The notes under the pieces were generated by a model. That model saw only the letters and a list, made by a program, of their open reading frames with translations, was not told the origin of the DNA and did no database searches. From NCBI GenBank assembly GCA_018971525.1, contig JAGXAR010000032.1, positions 1 to 38,421 of the forward strand: DNA of 38,421 bases, in the 5' to 3' direction. Position 1 is the stretch's first letter, and each line of letters starts with the position of its first letter. Shown in pieces: positions 31,341 through 38,421 of this stretch. This DNA is from Nitrospirota bacterium. GTDB lineage: Bacteria > Nitrospirota > Nitrospiria > Nitrospirales > Nitrospiraceae. The position numbers were made by a program, and so were the translations under genes.

Positions 31341-32103
31341 GAAGCTGGGGAGAGGGTTTTTTGAATATTTTTCTTGACCTTTGTATGCATATTTCTCGTT
31401 CACTTTTCCTCCTCGACTGTTCTCTACGGCCCTGCGAGAATGATTGAAGGGCCCCTATAGAAGGTGGAAGGCCGCAAGCCCGATACGGATGAGACGATGG
31501 GGGACACAGTCGGGGATGGAAATCAATGACTGCGCATCTGACCCCGGTCATGGGACATCTCCCAATGGATAGTCGTGGCGATCATCCCGAAAGCCTGAAA
31601 AGGAGAGAGGTGAAACCTAGATGTTACTGAAGTGTGAAGGACTGAACGAGAGAAGACATCAGATCCATCGTGCTGAGACGACAGAAAAACGTACCCACCG
31701 AGGAAAACACACCATGATCCGGAAAGAAATGTTCCCCACCGGCATCACCGAGCCGTTCTCGCAAGCTGCGGAAAAACTATTGTGGCGCGATGAAAATTCA
31801 ATGCTCCGCGCATCTGAGGCAAGGGGAGATTGGCCGGCAGGAGGCTCGAAACGTTCAGACTTCTCACCCGCCCAACCCTGGCGCACCGAGACGTGCCTTG
31901 CCCCAAGCAAGGCCGCAGCGAACTGTCACTTAATAAGGGGCGGCTGGAATGATCCCGATTGCGCGCGTCCAACAAGGTCCTTCTGCGAGGCAATGGGTGC
32001 GTCTTGGTGCACCGGGGATAGGTGGGTAAGAACATCCGCGTTGTCGAGCACGAGAATCGTGCCAGCTGCCCCGCCCCCTTTTTCAGCATCCTGCTCGTCC
32101 TGC

Positions 32104-33186
32104 TCAGCCAACCGATCGCGGCACGAGATGCACAGCTCCGGCTTTGATCGCAGCGATAACGGAGGCGCCAGGCACCAGACGCAAATCTTCCACCGCTCCG
32201 CGCGTGATCGTCGCGGCGAGTGGAAACCCGCAGTCGATTGTCACCTGGACCATCACGCCTTGCGGAGCAATGTCACTCACCCGCCCCATGAGATGATTCC
32301 GGGCACTGGTCATGCCGCTCCCCGCCTGTTCCACCACCACATCTTCAGCACGGATACAGACATAGACGGCTGCGCCGATCGCGTTACTGCTCAGACCTTT
32401 CAGTCTCGTTCCGTTGACAGCCACCGTGGCCAACCCGTTCGCGTTCTCGATTACCTGGCCTTGTACGACCGTCTCCACACCGACAATGCGCGCGACGTCC
32501 GCATCGGCCGGTCGACTGAACACCTCGTGCGGCTTCCCGACTTGATGGATCTGTCCCTCACCCACGACCGCCATCACATCTCCCAGCGTGAGGGCCTCCG
32601 TCCAATCGTGGGTCACAATAATCGACGGCACCGCCAGTTGTTTCAGCAGAATTCTGAGTTCCCCCCTCAGGTGTAGACGCGTCGGCGCATCCAACGCCGA
32701 CAAGGGTTCGTCGAGCAAGAGCAGTTGCGGCCGCGGCGCGACCGCCCTGGCAAGCGCCACCCGCTGCTGTTGGCCGCCGGACAATTCTCGCGGTTTCGCC
32801 GCTTCAAGCCCCTGTAACTTGAACAGTTCCACCACCTCAGCAATTCTCTTGTTCCTGTCATGGGACGTCAGTGCCCCCAGTCCATAGCCGATATTCCCGG
32901 CAACGGAATACGTGGGGAAGAGGGCGTAGTCTTGCGGCATGTACCCGATGTGCCGATCTTGCGGAGAGACTCTGATCCCCGACCTCGTATCGAGCCAAAT
33001 TCTCGACAGGAACTGGATTCTCCCGTCTTCCGGCCATTCGAGTCCCGCAACGGATCGGAGAATCGTAGTTTTACCGGACCCCGATGGACCGAACAGGATC
33101 AATACGGTCGAGGCCTCGACCGTATAGCGGAGACAGGCTTGAATAGGCGCTCGGTCGGGAAATGTCTTGGTCATATCGATGATCAT
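32104..33186 (-). CDS. modC: Molybdate ABC transporter ATP-binding protein
   Basis: A 360-residue ATPase powering molybdate import. The nucleotide-binding domain shows Walker A GPSGSGKTT, Q-loop GYMPQDYALFP, signature LSGGQQQRVALARAV, Walker B LLLLDEPLSALD and H-loop VTHDWTEAL. From about 235 the C-terminus is a TOBE/Mop-type regulatory region (VETVVQGQVIENANGLATVA, IRAEDVVVEQ, ITRGAVEDLRLVPGASVIAA) that binds oxyanion in ModC proteins. The length fits ModC (350-370). The ATG at 33186 overlaps the modB stop (ATGA), so translation is coupled. It is the last gene of the operon. Tungstate or sulfate transport ATPases look similar, but the TOBE type and the neighbouring modA support molybdate. 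Confidence 0.93.
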   Translation of the reverse strand: MIIDMTKTFPDRAPIQACLRYTVEASTVLILFGPSGSGKTTILRSVAGLEWPEDGRIQFLSRIWLDTRSGIRVSPQDRHIGYMPQDYALFPTYSVAGNIGYGLGALTSHDRNKRIAEVVELFKLQGLEAAKPRELSGGQQQRVALARAVAPRPQLLLLDEPLSALDAPTRLHLRGELRILLKQLAVPSIIVTHDWTEALTLGDVMAVVGEGQIHQVGKPHEVFSRPADADVARIVGVETVVQGQVIENANGLATVAVNGTRLKGLSSNAIGAAVYVCIRAEDVVVEQAGSGMTSARNHLMGRVSDIAPQGVMVQVTIDCGFPLAATITRGAVEDLRLVPGASVIAAIKAGAVHLVPRSVG

Positions 33187-33857
33187 TTCTGCGGCCATAC
33201 CGCCCATACCTTTCGATTCATCGCATAGACCAACAACAGCACGCCATAGGAGACCGCAAGCAACAACAGCGCCGTCTTGGCAGCCCCGGCATAATTGAGC
33301 GCTTGCACCTCATCGTAAATATCAATCGAGACAGTCCTCGTCTCCCCTTCGATATTGCCTCCCACCATCAGCACGACACCGAACTCCCCCAATGTGTGGG
33401 CAAAACTCAGCACCGCCCCGGTCACGAGGCCTGCCATGGACAGCGGGACGATGAGCTTGAAGAAGGTTGTCATTCTGGACACCCCCAACGTCCAGGAGGT
33501 TTCGATCAAGCGCCGATCGACTTGCTCAAAGGCTGCGGCGAACGGTTGCACGGCAAACGGCAGGCTGTAGAGGATCGACGCGAGGAGCAGACCTTCGAAG
33601 GTAAAGGGGAGCGGCTGCCCGGCCACGTCGCTGTAGAATCGACCGACCGGGCTGTAAGGCCCGATCGCGACCAGAATATAAAAACCCAGCACCGTCGGAG
33701 GCAGAACGAGCGGGAGCGCCACCACCGACTCGACAATGAACTTCCAGCGCCATTTTGAAAAGGTGAGCCAGTAGGCGATAGGCAGTCCGACGACCAGCAA
33801 GACAGCAGCCGTCAGACTAGCCAATTTGAAGGTGACCCAGATCGCGGTCCAATTCAC
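33183..33857 (-). CDS. modB: Molybdate ABC transporter permease
   Basis: A 224-residue inner-membrane permease with five to six helices (ASLTAAVLLVVGLPIAYWL, VVALPLVLPPTVLGFYILVA and others). The cytoplasmic EAA-type loop that contacts the ATPase is ETSWTLGVSRMTTFFKLIVP, and GAVLSFAHTLGEFGVVLMVG is the typical ModB segment after it. I choose the GTG at 33857 (VNWTAIWVTFK): AAGG lies 7 bases upstream and the length fits ModB (220-230), while the frame extending to 33929 adds a non-membrane sequence unlike the family. It forms the pore with modC, with which it overlaps by 4 bp. Confidence 0.92.
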   Translation of the reverse strand: MNWTAIWVTFKLASLTAAVLLVVGLPIAYWLTFSKWRWKFIVESVVALPLVLPPTVLGFYILVAIGPYSPVGRFYSDVAGQPLPFTFEGLLLASILYSLPFAVQPFAAAFEQVDRRLIETSWTLGVSRMTTFFKLIVPLSMAGLVTGAVLSFAHTLGEFGVVLMVGGNIEGETRTVSIDIYDEVQALNYAGAAKTALLLLAVSYGVLLLVYAMNRKVWAVWPQK

Positions 33858-33935
33858 AATTCCGCCTTCGTCACGGTCTCCCCTACCGAAACCGGCGCAA
33901 TGGTAGGAAGCCGCGACCTGGAAAGTCAACGAACG

Positions 33936-34139
33936 CTATTTGCCGATCATGACTTCCGTGGCCTTGACCGCCACGATGACCGAGTCGTTGACCTTTAAGC
34001 CCATGCTTTTGACCGACCCTTCGGTAATCGCCGCCACGAATTCGAGTGTGCCGACTTTCACCGTCACCTCGGCCATCGCTTGCCCCTCAGTGATTTTGGT
34101 GACCATGCCTTGGAACTGGTTCCGCGCGCTAAGCTTCAT
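33936..34139 (-). CDS. Mop/TOBE-domain molybdate-binding protein (molbindin)
   Basis: A 67-residue protein made of one TOBE/Mop domain: MKLSARNQFQGMVTKITEGQ, AMAEVTVKVGTLEFVAAITE and GSVKSMGLKVNDSVIVAVKA. Molbindins assemble into rings that bind molybdate or tungstate in the cytoplasm and buffer or report its level. The length equals a single-domain Mop (about 68-70). The ATG at 34139 has GGAGG 5 bases upstream. It sits between the exported VOC gene and modB within the molybdate operon, which supports the ligand. Confidence 0.9.
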   Translation of the reverse strand: MKLSARNQFQGMVTKITEGQAMAEVTVKVGTLEFVAAITEGSVKSMGLKVNDSVIVAVKATEVMIGK

Positions 34140-34182
34140 CACAGCCTCCTTTGTTCGGGGAAAAAATATACCCCTTGATGCA

Positions 34183-34749
34183 TTACTTGTACTGATCGAA
34201 CCCAATCATGAATCCTTCCGGACCAGTCACCTCAAATCGAGTCGCCTTACGATGTCCTCGGGTCACCTCGGGCTTCAATCGGAAGCGAACGATCTTGGCA
34301 CGCTCTTCCTCGGCCAGTTGAGAAAGTGTGGAGGCTCGGTATGAGCCCTCCACCTCTGCTTGTACTGCGGCAACGTCCGAAACCGTGAAATTGATTTGCA
34401 CCCAGCCGGTCGGACGCGGTGTTCGCAAATCCTGCCGAACTACGATCAAGACGCCTCGGTAGCAATAGCCACGAATGCTGTCCACTTGGGGATGATCGAT
34501 GTGTTGGACGACAGACGACTTCAAGACAGTATCAAAGAATTGCTCGTGACGTGTGATATCGGAGGTTTCAACCTGCACGCTTTCTAATCCCTCAAGAGAA
34601 GCTGGGCCCTGAATCGCCGCTTTGCACGATCCTTCATGAGAAGCCGAGTCAGCATGATGAGGCTGGATCTGTGCCACTTCTTCAGCCGACGCAGCCGTTA
34701 CCGCAATCAGGAACGCCCTCGCACTCATGAGATAAGCAAGTCTCTGCAT
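34183..34749 (-). CDS. Exported VOC-fold (glyoxalase-like) protein
   Basis: A 188-residue protein with an N-terminal signal peptide (MQRLAYLMSARAFLIAVTAA, cleavage after SA-E near 22). The rest resembles the vicinal-oxygen-chelate fold: VQVETSDITRHEQFFDTVLK starts a beta-alpha-beta module, GYCYRGVLIVVRQDLRTPRP follows, TGWVQINFTVSDVAAVQAEV begins the second module and FEVTGPEGFMIGFDQYK ends it. VOC proteins usually bind a metal and act in the cytoplasm as glyoxalases, dioxygenases or resistance proteins; an exported one is unusual. Its place in the mod operon suggests a periplasmic metal or oxyanion role, which is inference. GGAGG lies 5 bases before the ATG; it is 11 bp after the lipoprotein gene. 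Confidence 0.65.
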   Translation of the reverse strand: MQRLAYLMSARAFLIAVTAASAEEVAQIQPHHADSASHEGSCKAAIQGPASLEGLESVQVETSDITRHEQFFDTVLKSSVVQHIDHPQVDSIRGYCYRGVLIVVRQDLRTPRPTGWVQINFTVSDVAAVQAEVEGSYRASTLSQLAEEERAKIVRFRLKPEVTRGHRKATRFEVTGPEGFMIGFDQYK

Positions 34750-34760
34750 GCTTCCCTCCG

Positions 34761-35090
34761 TTACTTGCAACGGAACTGAATCCCCCAGCGACGTCCACTG
34801 ACTTCCCCCTTCGCTCCTTCCATGCTGGACATACTGCTGTATCCCTGCACTTCCCCATCTTTGAGAACGGTGTAACCGGAGGGACATTTGTTCTCAATGA
34901 GCTTCAATGCGTCCCTGCGATGCGGTGATCCCATTGAACCTCCCCTATCTTCCTTGAACAGGTAGGTCACAATGCCGCCAGTCTCCGTTTCATGTGTGAG
35001 TAACACCGCTTGGGAACAGCCAATGCTGGTAACGAGCATGCCCAGCCCGAGCACCTTCGTCCATGGCTTATCCGGGTAACGTGAATCCAT
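34761..35090 (-). CDS. Small lipoprotein in the molybdate operon
   Basis: A 109-residue protein with a lipoprotein signal (TKVLGLGMLVTSIGCSQ, Cys25). The mature part includes GGIVTYLFKEDRGGSMGSPH and RRDALKLIENKCPSGYTVLK and ends GRRWGIQFRCK; two more cysteines could form a disulfide. I believe related short lipoproteins of this type (A-x-x-x-I-x-x-x-C-P-x-G-Y-x-V) occur near envelope genes in several bacteria, function unknown. Its start overlaps the end of modA by 23 bp, and the VOC gene follows 11 bp after its stop, so it is firmly part of the operon. Confidence 0.75.
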   Translation of the reverse strand: MDSRYPDKPWTKVLGLGMLVTSIGCSQAVLLTHETETGGIVTYLFKEDRGGSMGSPHRRDALKLIENKCPSGYTVLKDGEVQGYSSMSSMEGAKGEVSGRRWGIQFRCK

Positions 35091-35874
35091 AGCGTCTCAT
35101 AATCTCCAGTCCCTGTGGGCCTTTGATGAATTCAAGAAACTGTCTCGCTGCTTCTGGATTTTTGGACTGTTTCAAGATCACGGCGCCCTGTTCCAGAGGC
35201 GAGTGTGCAGTCGCTGGAATCTCCCAATACCGTCCGGCGGCCTTCATCGCAGGGGCAAGAGCCAAAGACAATGCGACAATACCAACGTCACAGGCGCCGG
35301 ATTCAATGAATTGCGCCGCTTGCGAGATATTTTCTCCCAGAATGAGCCTGTCTTTGACCTGATCATAGACCTTGAAATATTCCATCGCAGCCACTGCCGC
35401 CCTGCCATAGGGAGCATGTTTGGGATTGGCGATGGCGATCTTCTTGATCCTCGGCTCACGCAAGACCTCCAGCCCCTTGGAGAGATCGAGGTCCGACCCC
35501 TTGCCGGCCCACAAGACAATCCGCCCGACGGCATAGGGATAGAGCGATCCCGGCACCGTCAAGCCCGCTTCTACTAACTTCCTGGGATAACCGATATCCG
35601 CCGAAAAATAGAGATCGAACGGGGCGCCGTTTTGTATTTGCGAGAAGAAATTGCCCGAGGATCCGAGCGTCAGCTTCACGTGATGTCCGGTCGTCTTTTC
35701 ATATTCAGCCACGAGTTCTTTGAAGGCAAAATTCAAATCGGACGCCGCAGCAATCGTGATGGCATCAGCCGCAGCCGAGCCGGTCGGAGACATGAGCACA
35801 ACTACGACGAGCGCGAACAGTGCAAGCCAGCCGGAGTAATAGAACGACCGCATCTGATGCTTCAGTCCTGTCAT
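35068..35874 (-). CDS. modA: Molybdate-binding periplasmic protein
   Basis: A 268-residue solute-binding protein. A signal peptide (hydrophobic about 15-34, cleavage near SAAA-D) leads into AITIAAASDLNFAFKELVAE, the ModA start with a ligand serine in AASDL. LTLGSSGNFFSQIQNGAPFD gives the second ligand serine, followed by LYFSADIGYPRKLVEAG; GACDVGIVALSLAL and the final FLEFIKGPQGLEIMRRYGFT are typical of the family. It captures molybdate (or tungstate) in the periplasm for modBC. I use the ATG at 35874; a GTG at 35880 with AGGAGG 4 bases upstream is an alternative. The reading frame extends much further up, but that part is antisense-like overlap with the TOBE gene. Confidence 0.93.
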   Translation of the reverse strand: MTGLKHQMRSFYYSGWLALFALVVVVLMSPTGSAAADAITIAAASDLNFAFKELVAEYEKTTGHHVKLTLGSSGNFFSQIQNGAPFDLYFSADIGYPRKLVEAGLTVPGSLYPYAVGRIVLWAGKGSDLDLSKGLEVLREPRIKKIAIANPKHAPYGRAAVAAMEYFKVYDQVKDRLILGENISQAAQFIESGACDVGIVALSLALAPAMKAAGRYWEIPATAHSPLEQGAVILKQSKNPEAARQFLEFIKGPQGLEIMRRYGFTLPG

Positions 35875-35923
35875 ATGCACAATTCCTCCTCTCGCGTAGT
35901 GCCGGTTTTCCAAATCGTATGCG

Positions 35924-36472
35924 CTATAGACCCAACACGGAACCGACGCTTTGATCCCGGGATTTCCCATCCACAATCGAAAGATCAACTCTCTGGGGAT
36001 CCACAACCACATTGACCGCATCCCACGGTTTGCTCGGCACCCGAGCCCCCGCCACAGGACCATAGGCCTTGAGCGTCCAGTCCTCGCCGTGAATCTTAAC
36101 GGTAAAGACAGACCCAGCGTCGCCGGGCTCCACCAGGACAATGCGTCCGATCCAGCGATTCCACCGTTGTGTGCTCCGACGAAATATCCCGGCTTCTAAC
36201 CGGACGGCCTCAGCAGGAATCGTAGCGACCACATGTTGCCCAACGACAAAGAATCGCTCATTTCCAATCGGCCACCTCACACGCAGGTTCGTCCGTTCTC
36301 CGATTTTGATCCGGACGCCGGATCTGACAAGCCCCACGTGCTGAGATTGGACGACGCCTACGACCCAATTCGTGATCGTATTATCTGCACAGACGCTGCC
36401 TCGATCAATCATGAGGCCCACTCTCACGTTCTCCCTAAACGTCTGTATCCAATGGATCTTGCTTCCTATCAT
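35924..36472 (-). CDS. TOBE-domain protein of the molybdate operon
   Basis: A 182-residue cytoplasmic protein. The C-terminal 110 residues look like the TOBE-type oxyanion-binding region of ABC ATPases without the ATPase: VVGQHVVATIPAEAVRLEAG, then WNRWIGRIVLVEPGDAGSVF and TVKIHGEDWTLKAYGPVAG, ending VNVVVDPQRVDLSIVDG. The N-terminal part (VRVGLMIDRGSVCADNTITN, GVRIKIGERTNLRVRWPIGN) may be a further small beta domain. It could bind molybdate as a sensor or store, like ModE's C-terminus or Mop. It has no HTH, so it is not a ModE repressor. GAGGA lies 6 bases before the ATG; it sits 16 bp after the porin stop and 49 bp before modA. Confidence 0.7.
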   Translation of the reverse strand: MIGSKIHWIQTFRENVRVGLMIDRGSVCADNTITNWVVGVVQSQHVGLVRSGVRIKIGERTNLRVRWPIGNERFFVVGQHVVATIPAEAVRLEAGIFRRSTQRWNRWIGRIVLVEPGDAGSVFTVKIHGEDWTLKAYGPVAGARVPSKPWDAVNVVVDPQRVDLSIVDGKSRDQSVGSVLGL

Positions 36473-36488
36473 CGCGCTTCCTCATTGC

Positions 36489-38195
36489 TCAGAAGAAGAT
36501 GGAGTACTGAATGCGAATCGCGTTCTCGATCAAGTTTTTTTGCACCGCGTCTAACGGGACATTTCCAAAAGGGTTTAGGGCCACCGGTGAGGTGGGCAGA
36601 GGAGCGCTTCTGCCGAGCGCATACCCGCCGGTTCCTATGAATACATTGGAGTATTGGATCGTAATTTGATGGTCGTACGTTCCACTGAAATAATAGGTCA
36701 CGGCACCGTCCACTTGTTTGATTAGATCGCCGGCAGCATTTGTATCCGGGTCCCACCAGGCATAGCGTCCGGCGAGTTGAAGTTTTCTCGGGATCAAGTA
36801 ATAGCCTGACTGGACGTACCAACCAGTCGCATTGCCTAAGAGACCAGGTGCGACCCCACCGTTGGTACCGGCCACTGGGCCGAGGAACGGTGCGCCTTTC
36901 TGATGTCTGTTGATGTTTTTCCAATACCATTCCCCCTGTAGCGAAAAGCCACGATACTTGTAAACGAAATCGAATGCGTAGGTGGAATAGTCGAGTGTCC
37001 CCCACCCCAATTGACGACCATTTCCAAAGGTTGCGAGCTGACGCCTGACATTAAGGTTCGCTAAGTCGGTACCAACAAACCCGTTATCCGTAGCTGTATT
37101 AATTGAAGGATTGTAGGCATACGCGCCGCCAACCGCCAGTTGGGGCGTTTCCGAATAGGCCATGTCCCCTTCGGCATATCCCGGCCGTCCAAGAATGTTC
37201 CAGTTGAGCCGAGCCGCATACATGAGTTGACTGACGTCTGAGCGCAAATTGGCATTGAGATTGCGCTGCGCCGTGTCACAGCCCGGAGGAGTTCCACCGG
37301 CCTGACCACCAGCACAGTTTGCAGTTGGCTGCTCACTTGAAAAGGAACCAAATCGATTGAATCCAGGACCTAGTCCGTTAAACACGCCAAAATAATAATT
37401 GACGGGATAAATTTCTTCATCGTTCATAATTGTGATCCCGATATCACGTCGATTCAATCCGCTGGCGGTAAAGGCATCCATGACCAGCGCCCGTTCGGCA
37501 AATTGCATGGAGGTGGCGTTATTGATCTGGGCGCGGTTAAAGTACACCTTGTACTGTCCCGCCTGTAGATTGAACCAAGGCGCGTGAGTACTGATCACCG
37601 TGGCGTCCAACAGCTGGACCGATCCGGGATTCTGTGCGTTCTCCGCGGTCTCACCGGCCAGTTGAATGAAGTATTTCAGATCCGGCGTGAAGAGATGCCC
37701 CATGAACATGAGGCGGGCTCGTCTGATGTTGAATTGGCTCGAATCATTTTCAGATCGTTGCGCACGATAATCGCCGAACACACCCAGCAGTTCAGGAAAA
37801 TTCTTCGCCTCGCCTGGGTTCCGCCAGGCGTCATTGCGGAATCGCTGTGTATATCGCATTTGGATGAAGCCACGAATCTTCAACAGAAAGGCGTTGTCGT
37901 TCATGGAAAGATTGAAACCGCGGTCATACCAGGCCCGGAAACTTGGCTGAAGCAATTGGGTTCGTCTTTCTGACTCCTGAATGACTCGAAGATATTCTTC
38001 CTGGCTGATCGTGCCCTGCTTGACTGCACGCTCCAACAGCAGTCGCGTGGCCGGATCCATACTCTCGACAAATACATAGCCACCGTCTTTTTCCACGAGC
38101 TTTCCAGACTCAGCGGCTTGAGCAAACCATGGGAAAGAGAGCCCTATAGCACCTGTCGCCAATACCGTTAGGCACAGCGACCAACGGTGGATCAT
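36489..38195 (-). CDS. OprO/OprP-like outer-membrane porin
   Basis: A 568-residue outer-membrane beta-barrel. The signal peptide (MIHRWSLCLTVLATGAIGLS to AQA) is followed by a short helical region (LLLERAVKQGTISQEEYLRV) and then the phosphate-selective-porin domain: FLLKIRGFIQMRYTQRF, FNIRRARLMFMGHLFTPDLK, WFNLQAGQYKVYFNRAQINN, YAFDFVYKYRGFSLQGEWYW and GWYVQSGYYLIPRKLQLAGR. It ends in Phe, as barrels recognised by BAM do. OprO/P porins pass phosphate or other oxyanions; next to modABC this suggests a molybdate route, an inference. I choose the ATG at 38195 (AAGGA 6 bases upstream, immediate signal peptide); ATGs at 38213 and 38246 also have Shine-Dalgarno sequences. Confidence 0.85.
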   Translation of the reverse strand: MIHRWSLCLTVLATGAIGLSFPWFAQAAESGKLVEKDGGYVFVESMDPATRLLLERAVKQGTISQEEYLRVIQESERRTQLLQPSFRAWYDRGFNLSMNDNAFLLKIRGFIQMRYTQRFRNDAWRNPGEAKNFPELLGVFGDYRAQRSENDSSQFNIRRARLMFMGHLFTPDLKYFIQLAGETAENAQNPGSVQLLDATVISTHAPWFNLQAGQYKVYFNRAQINNATSMQFAERALVMDAFTASGLNRRDIGITIMNDEEIYPVNYYFGVFNGLGPGFNRFGSFSSEQPTANCAGGQAGGTPPGCDTAQRNLNANLRSDVSQLMYAARLNWNILGRPGYAEGDMAYSETPQLAVGGAYAYNPSINTATDNGFVGTDLANLNVRRQLATFGNGRQLGWGTLDYSTYAFDFVYKYRGFSLQGEWYWKNINRHQKGAPFLGPVAGTNGGVAPGLLGNATGWYVQSGYYLIPRKLQLAGRYAWWDPDTNAAGDLIKQVDGAVTYYFSGTYDHQITIQYSNVFIGTGGYALGRSAPLPTSPVALNPFGNVPLDAVQKNLIENAIRIQYSIFF

Positions 38196-38320
38196 GCTTC
38201 GTCCTTCAGACATCCACAATCCTATTTCCCGCGTCTGAACCTTCATAAGACCGGTCTCCTTGATAAATTCAGCAACAAGCTCAATGACGACGATTTGGAT
38301 GATGACGGCGCAGCTGCGCG

Positions 38321-38421
38321 CTACGGCGAACTAGTGCCCGGAGCCCCATTGGCAGGAACGGTTTTGAGAAACTGCCGATATTCCAACCCACGACTCCCTT
38401 TCTGATCCTTGACCCAGAACC
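38321..38421 (-). CDS. C-terminal end of an unidentified protein (cut by window edge)
   Basis: A frame entering from the window edge reads FWVKDQKGSRGLEYRQFLKT, then VPANGAPGTSSP and a TAG at 38323-38321. The 33 codons have natural protein composition and end about 125 bp upstream of the porin start on the same strand, so this is probably the preceding gene, perhaps of the same operon. No family can be assigned from so short a piece. Confidence 0.45.
   Translation of the reverse strand, partial: FWVKDQKGSRGLEYRQFLKTVPANGAPGTSSP

Larger units (their letters stand above)
31025..32103. other. Long AT-rich intergenic region with two DnaA-box sequences
   Basis: About 1.1 kb without a convincing gene. 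The part from 31150 to 31400 is clearly more AT-rich than its surroundings. TGTGCATAA (31101-31109, TTATGCACA on the other strand) and TTATCCACA (31332-31340) match the DnaA-box consensus. A plus-strand frame from 31621 has a good upstream purine-rich site, but it runs 350 codons antisense through modC with odd composition, so I do not call it; its first 100 codons could hide a small real gene. Minus-strand frames in 31659-32111 look like chance. Confidence 0.45.

Noticed and set aside
31621-32676. A 351-codon plus-strand frame with a purine-rich site upstream
   Set aside because: Most of it runs antisense through modC, and its composition (many His, Arg, Ser, Pro) is typical of a shadow frame. 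Only the first 100 codons could be genuine, with no family match.
35880-36141. Upstream extension of the modA frame
   Set aside because: It overlaps the TOBE-domain gene, lies before the modA signal peptide and has shadow-like composition.
1-38421. tRNA, rRNA or CRISPR array
   Set aside because: No T-loop or anticodon pattern, no ribosomal RNA sequence and no regularly spaced direct repeats were seen on reading both strands, though a computational scan was not possible.

Overview
The window looks like part of a chromosome of a nitrite-oxidising Nitrospira-type bacterium (Nitrospirota). The reasons are a formate/nitrite-family channel with a sigma-54 activator nearby, a molybdate uptake operon, a fused transaldolase/glucose-6-phosphate isomerase in a pentose phosphate operon, degenerate multicopper-oxidase domains, and several small proteins of a kind I associate with that genus. 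This assignment is an inference from gene content; no rRNA or marker gene is present. Almost every gene lies on the minus strand, so 'downstream' usually means towards lower coordinates.

Layout. (1) 1-2.3 kb: the 5' end of an IS630-like transposase, a secreted protein built of three repeats, an XRE/S24 LexA-like repressor and a small winged-helix-like protein. (2) 2.3-6.5 kb: a decayed accessory segment. Two outward-facing copies of a 126-bp inverted repeat (2970-3095 and 6259-6384) bracket an hsdR remnant, an intact IS30-family element (3863-4917), a LuxR-type C-terminal remnant and an intact lipoprotein gene with its own terminator. (3) 6.5-15.6 kb: a carbon-metabolism operon read leftwards: sugar-phosphate nucleotidyltransferase, tkt, tal-pgi fusion, zwf, gnd, preceded by two small genes including a DUF2934 protein. 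(4) 15.6-19.6 kb: a broken soluble transhydrogenase (sthA), a lipoprotein fused to a multicopper-oxidase N-terminal domain that has lost copper ligands, a zinc-ribbon protein and a small secreted protein. (5) 19.7-24.3 kb: a three-gene efflux operon (DHA2 MFS pump, outer-membrane factor, HlyD/EmrA adaptor). (6) 24.3-28.6 kb: an FNT channel gene with a candidate sigma-54 promoter and upstream dyad, a second, frameshifted copy of the multicopper-oxidase domain, a GAF-AAA-HTH sigma-54 activator and a second winged-helix-like protein. (7) 28.6-31.6 kb: an Hsp20 pseudogene, another LexA-like repressor with a probable operator at its start and two small genes behind it, then an AT-rich gap with two DnaA-box sequences. 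(8) 32.1-38.4 kb: an extended molybdate operon: porin, TOBE protein, modA, lipoprotein, exported VOC-fold protein, Mop protein, modB, modC.

How it works together. The zwf/gnd/tal-pgi/tkt operon covers the oxidative and non-oxidative pentose phosphate pathway around glucose 6-phosphate. The neighbouring sthA, which would balance NADPH against NADH, is dead. The FNT channel and the nearby activator probably form a nitrite or formate uptake module. The mod operon would supply molybdenum for enzymes such as nitrite oxidoreductase or formate dehydrogenase, and it includes envelope proteins not normally found with modABC. No tRNA, rRNA or CRISPR array was seen.
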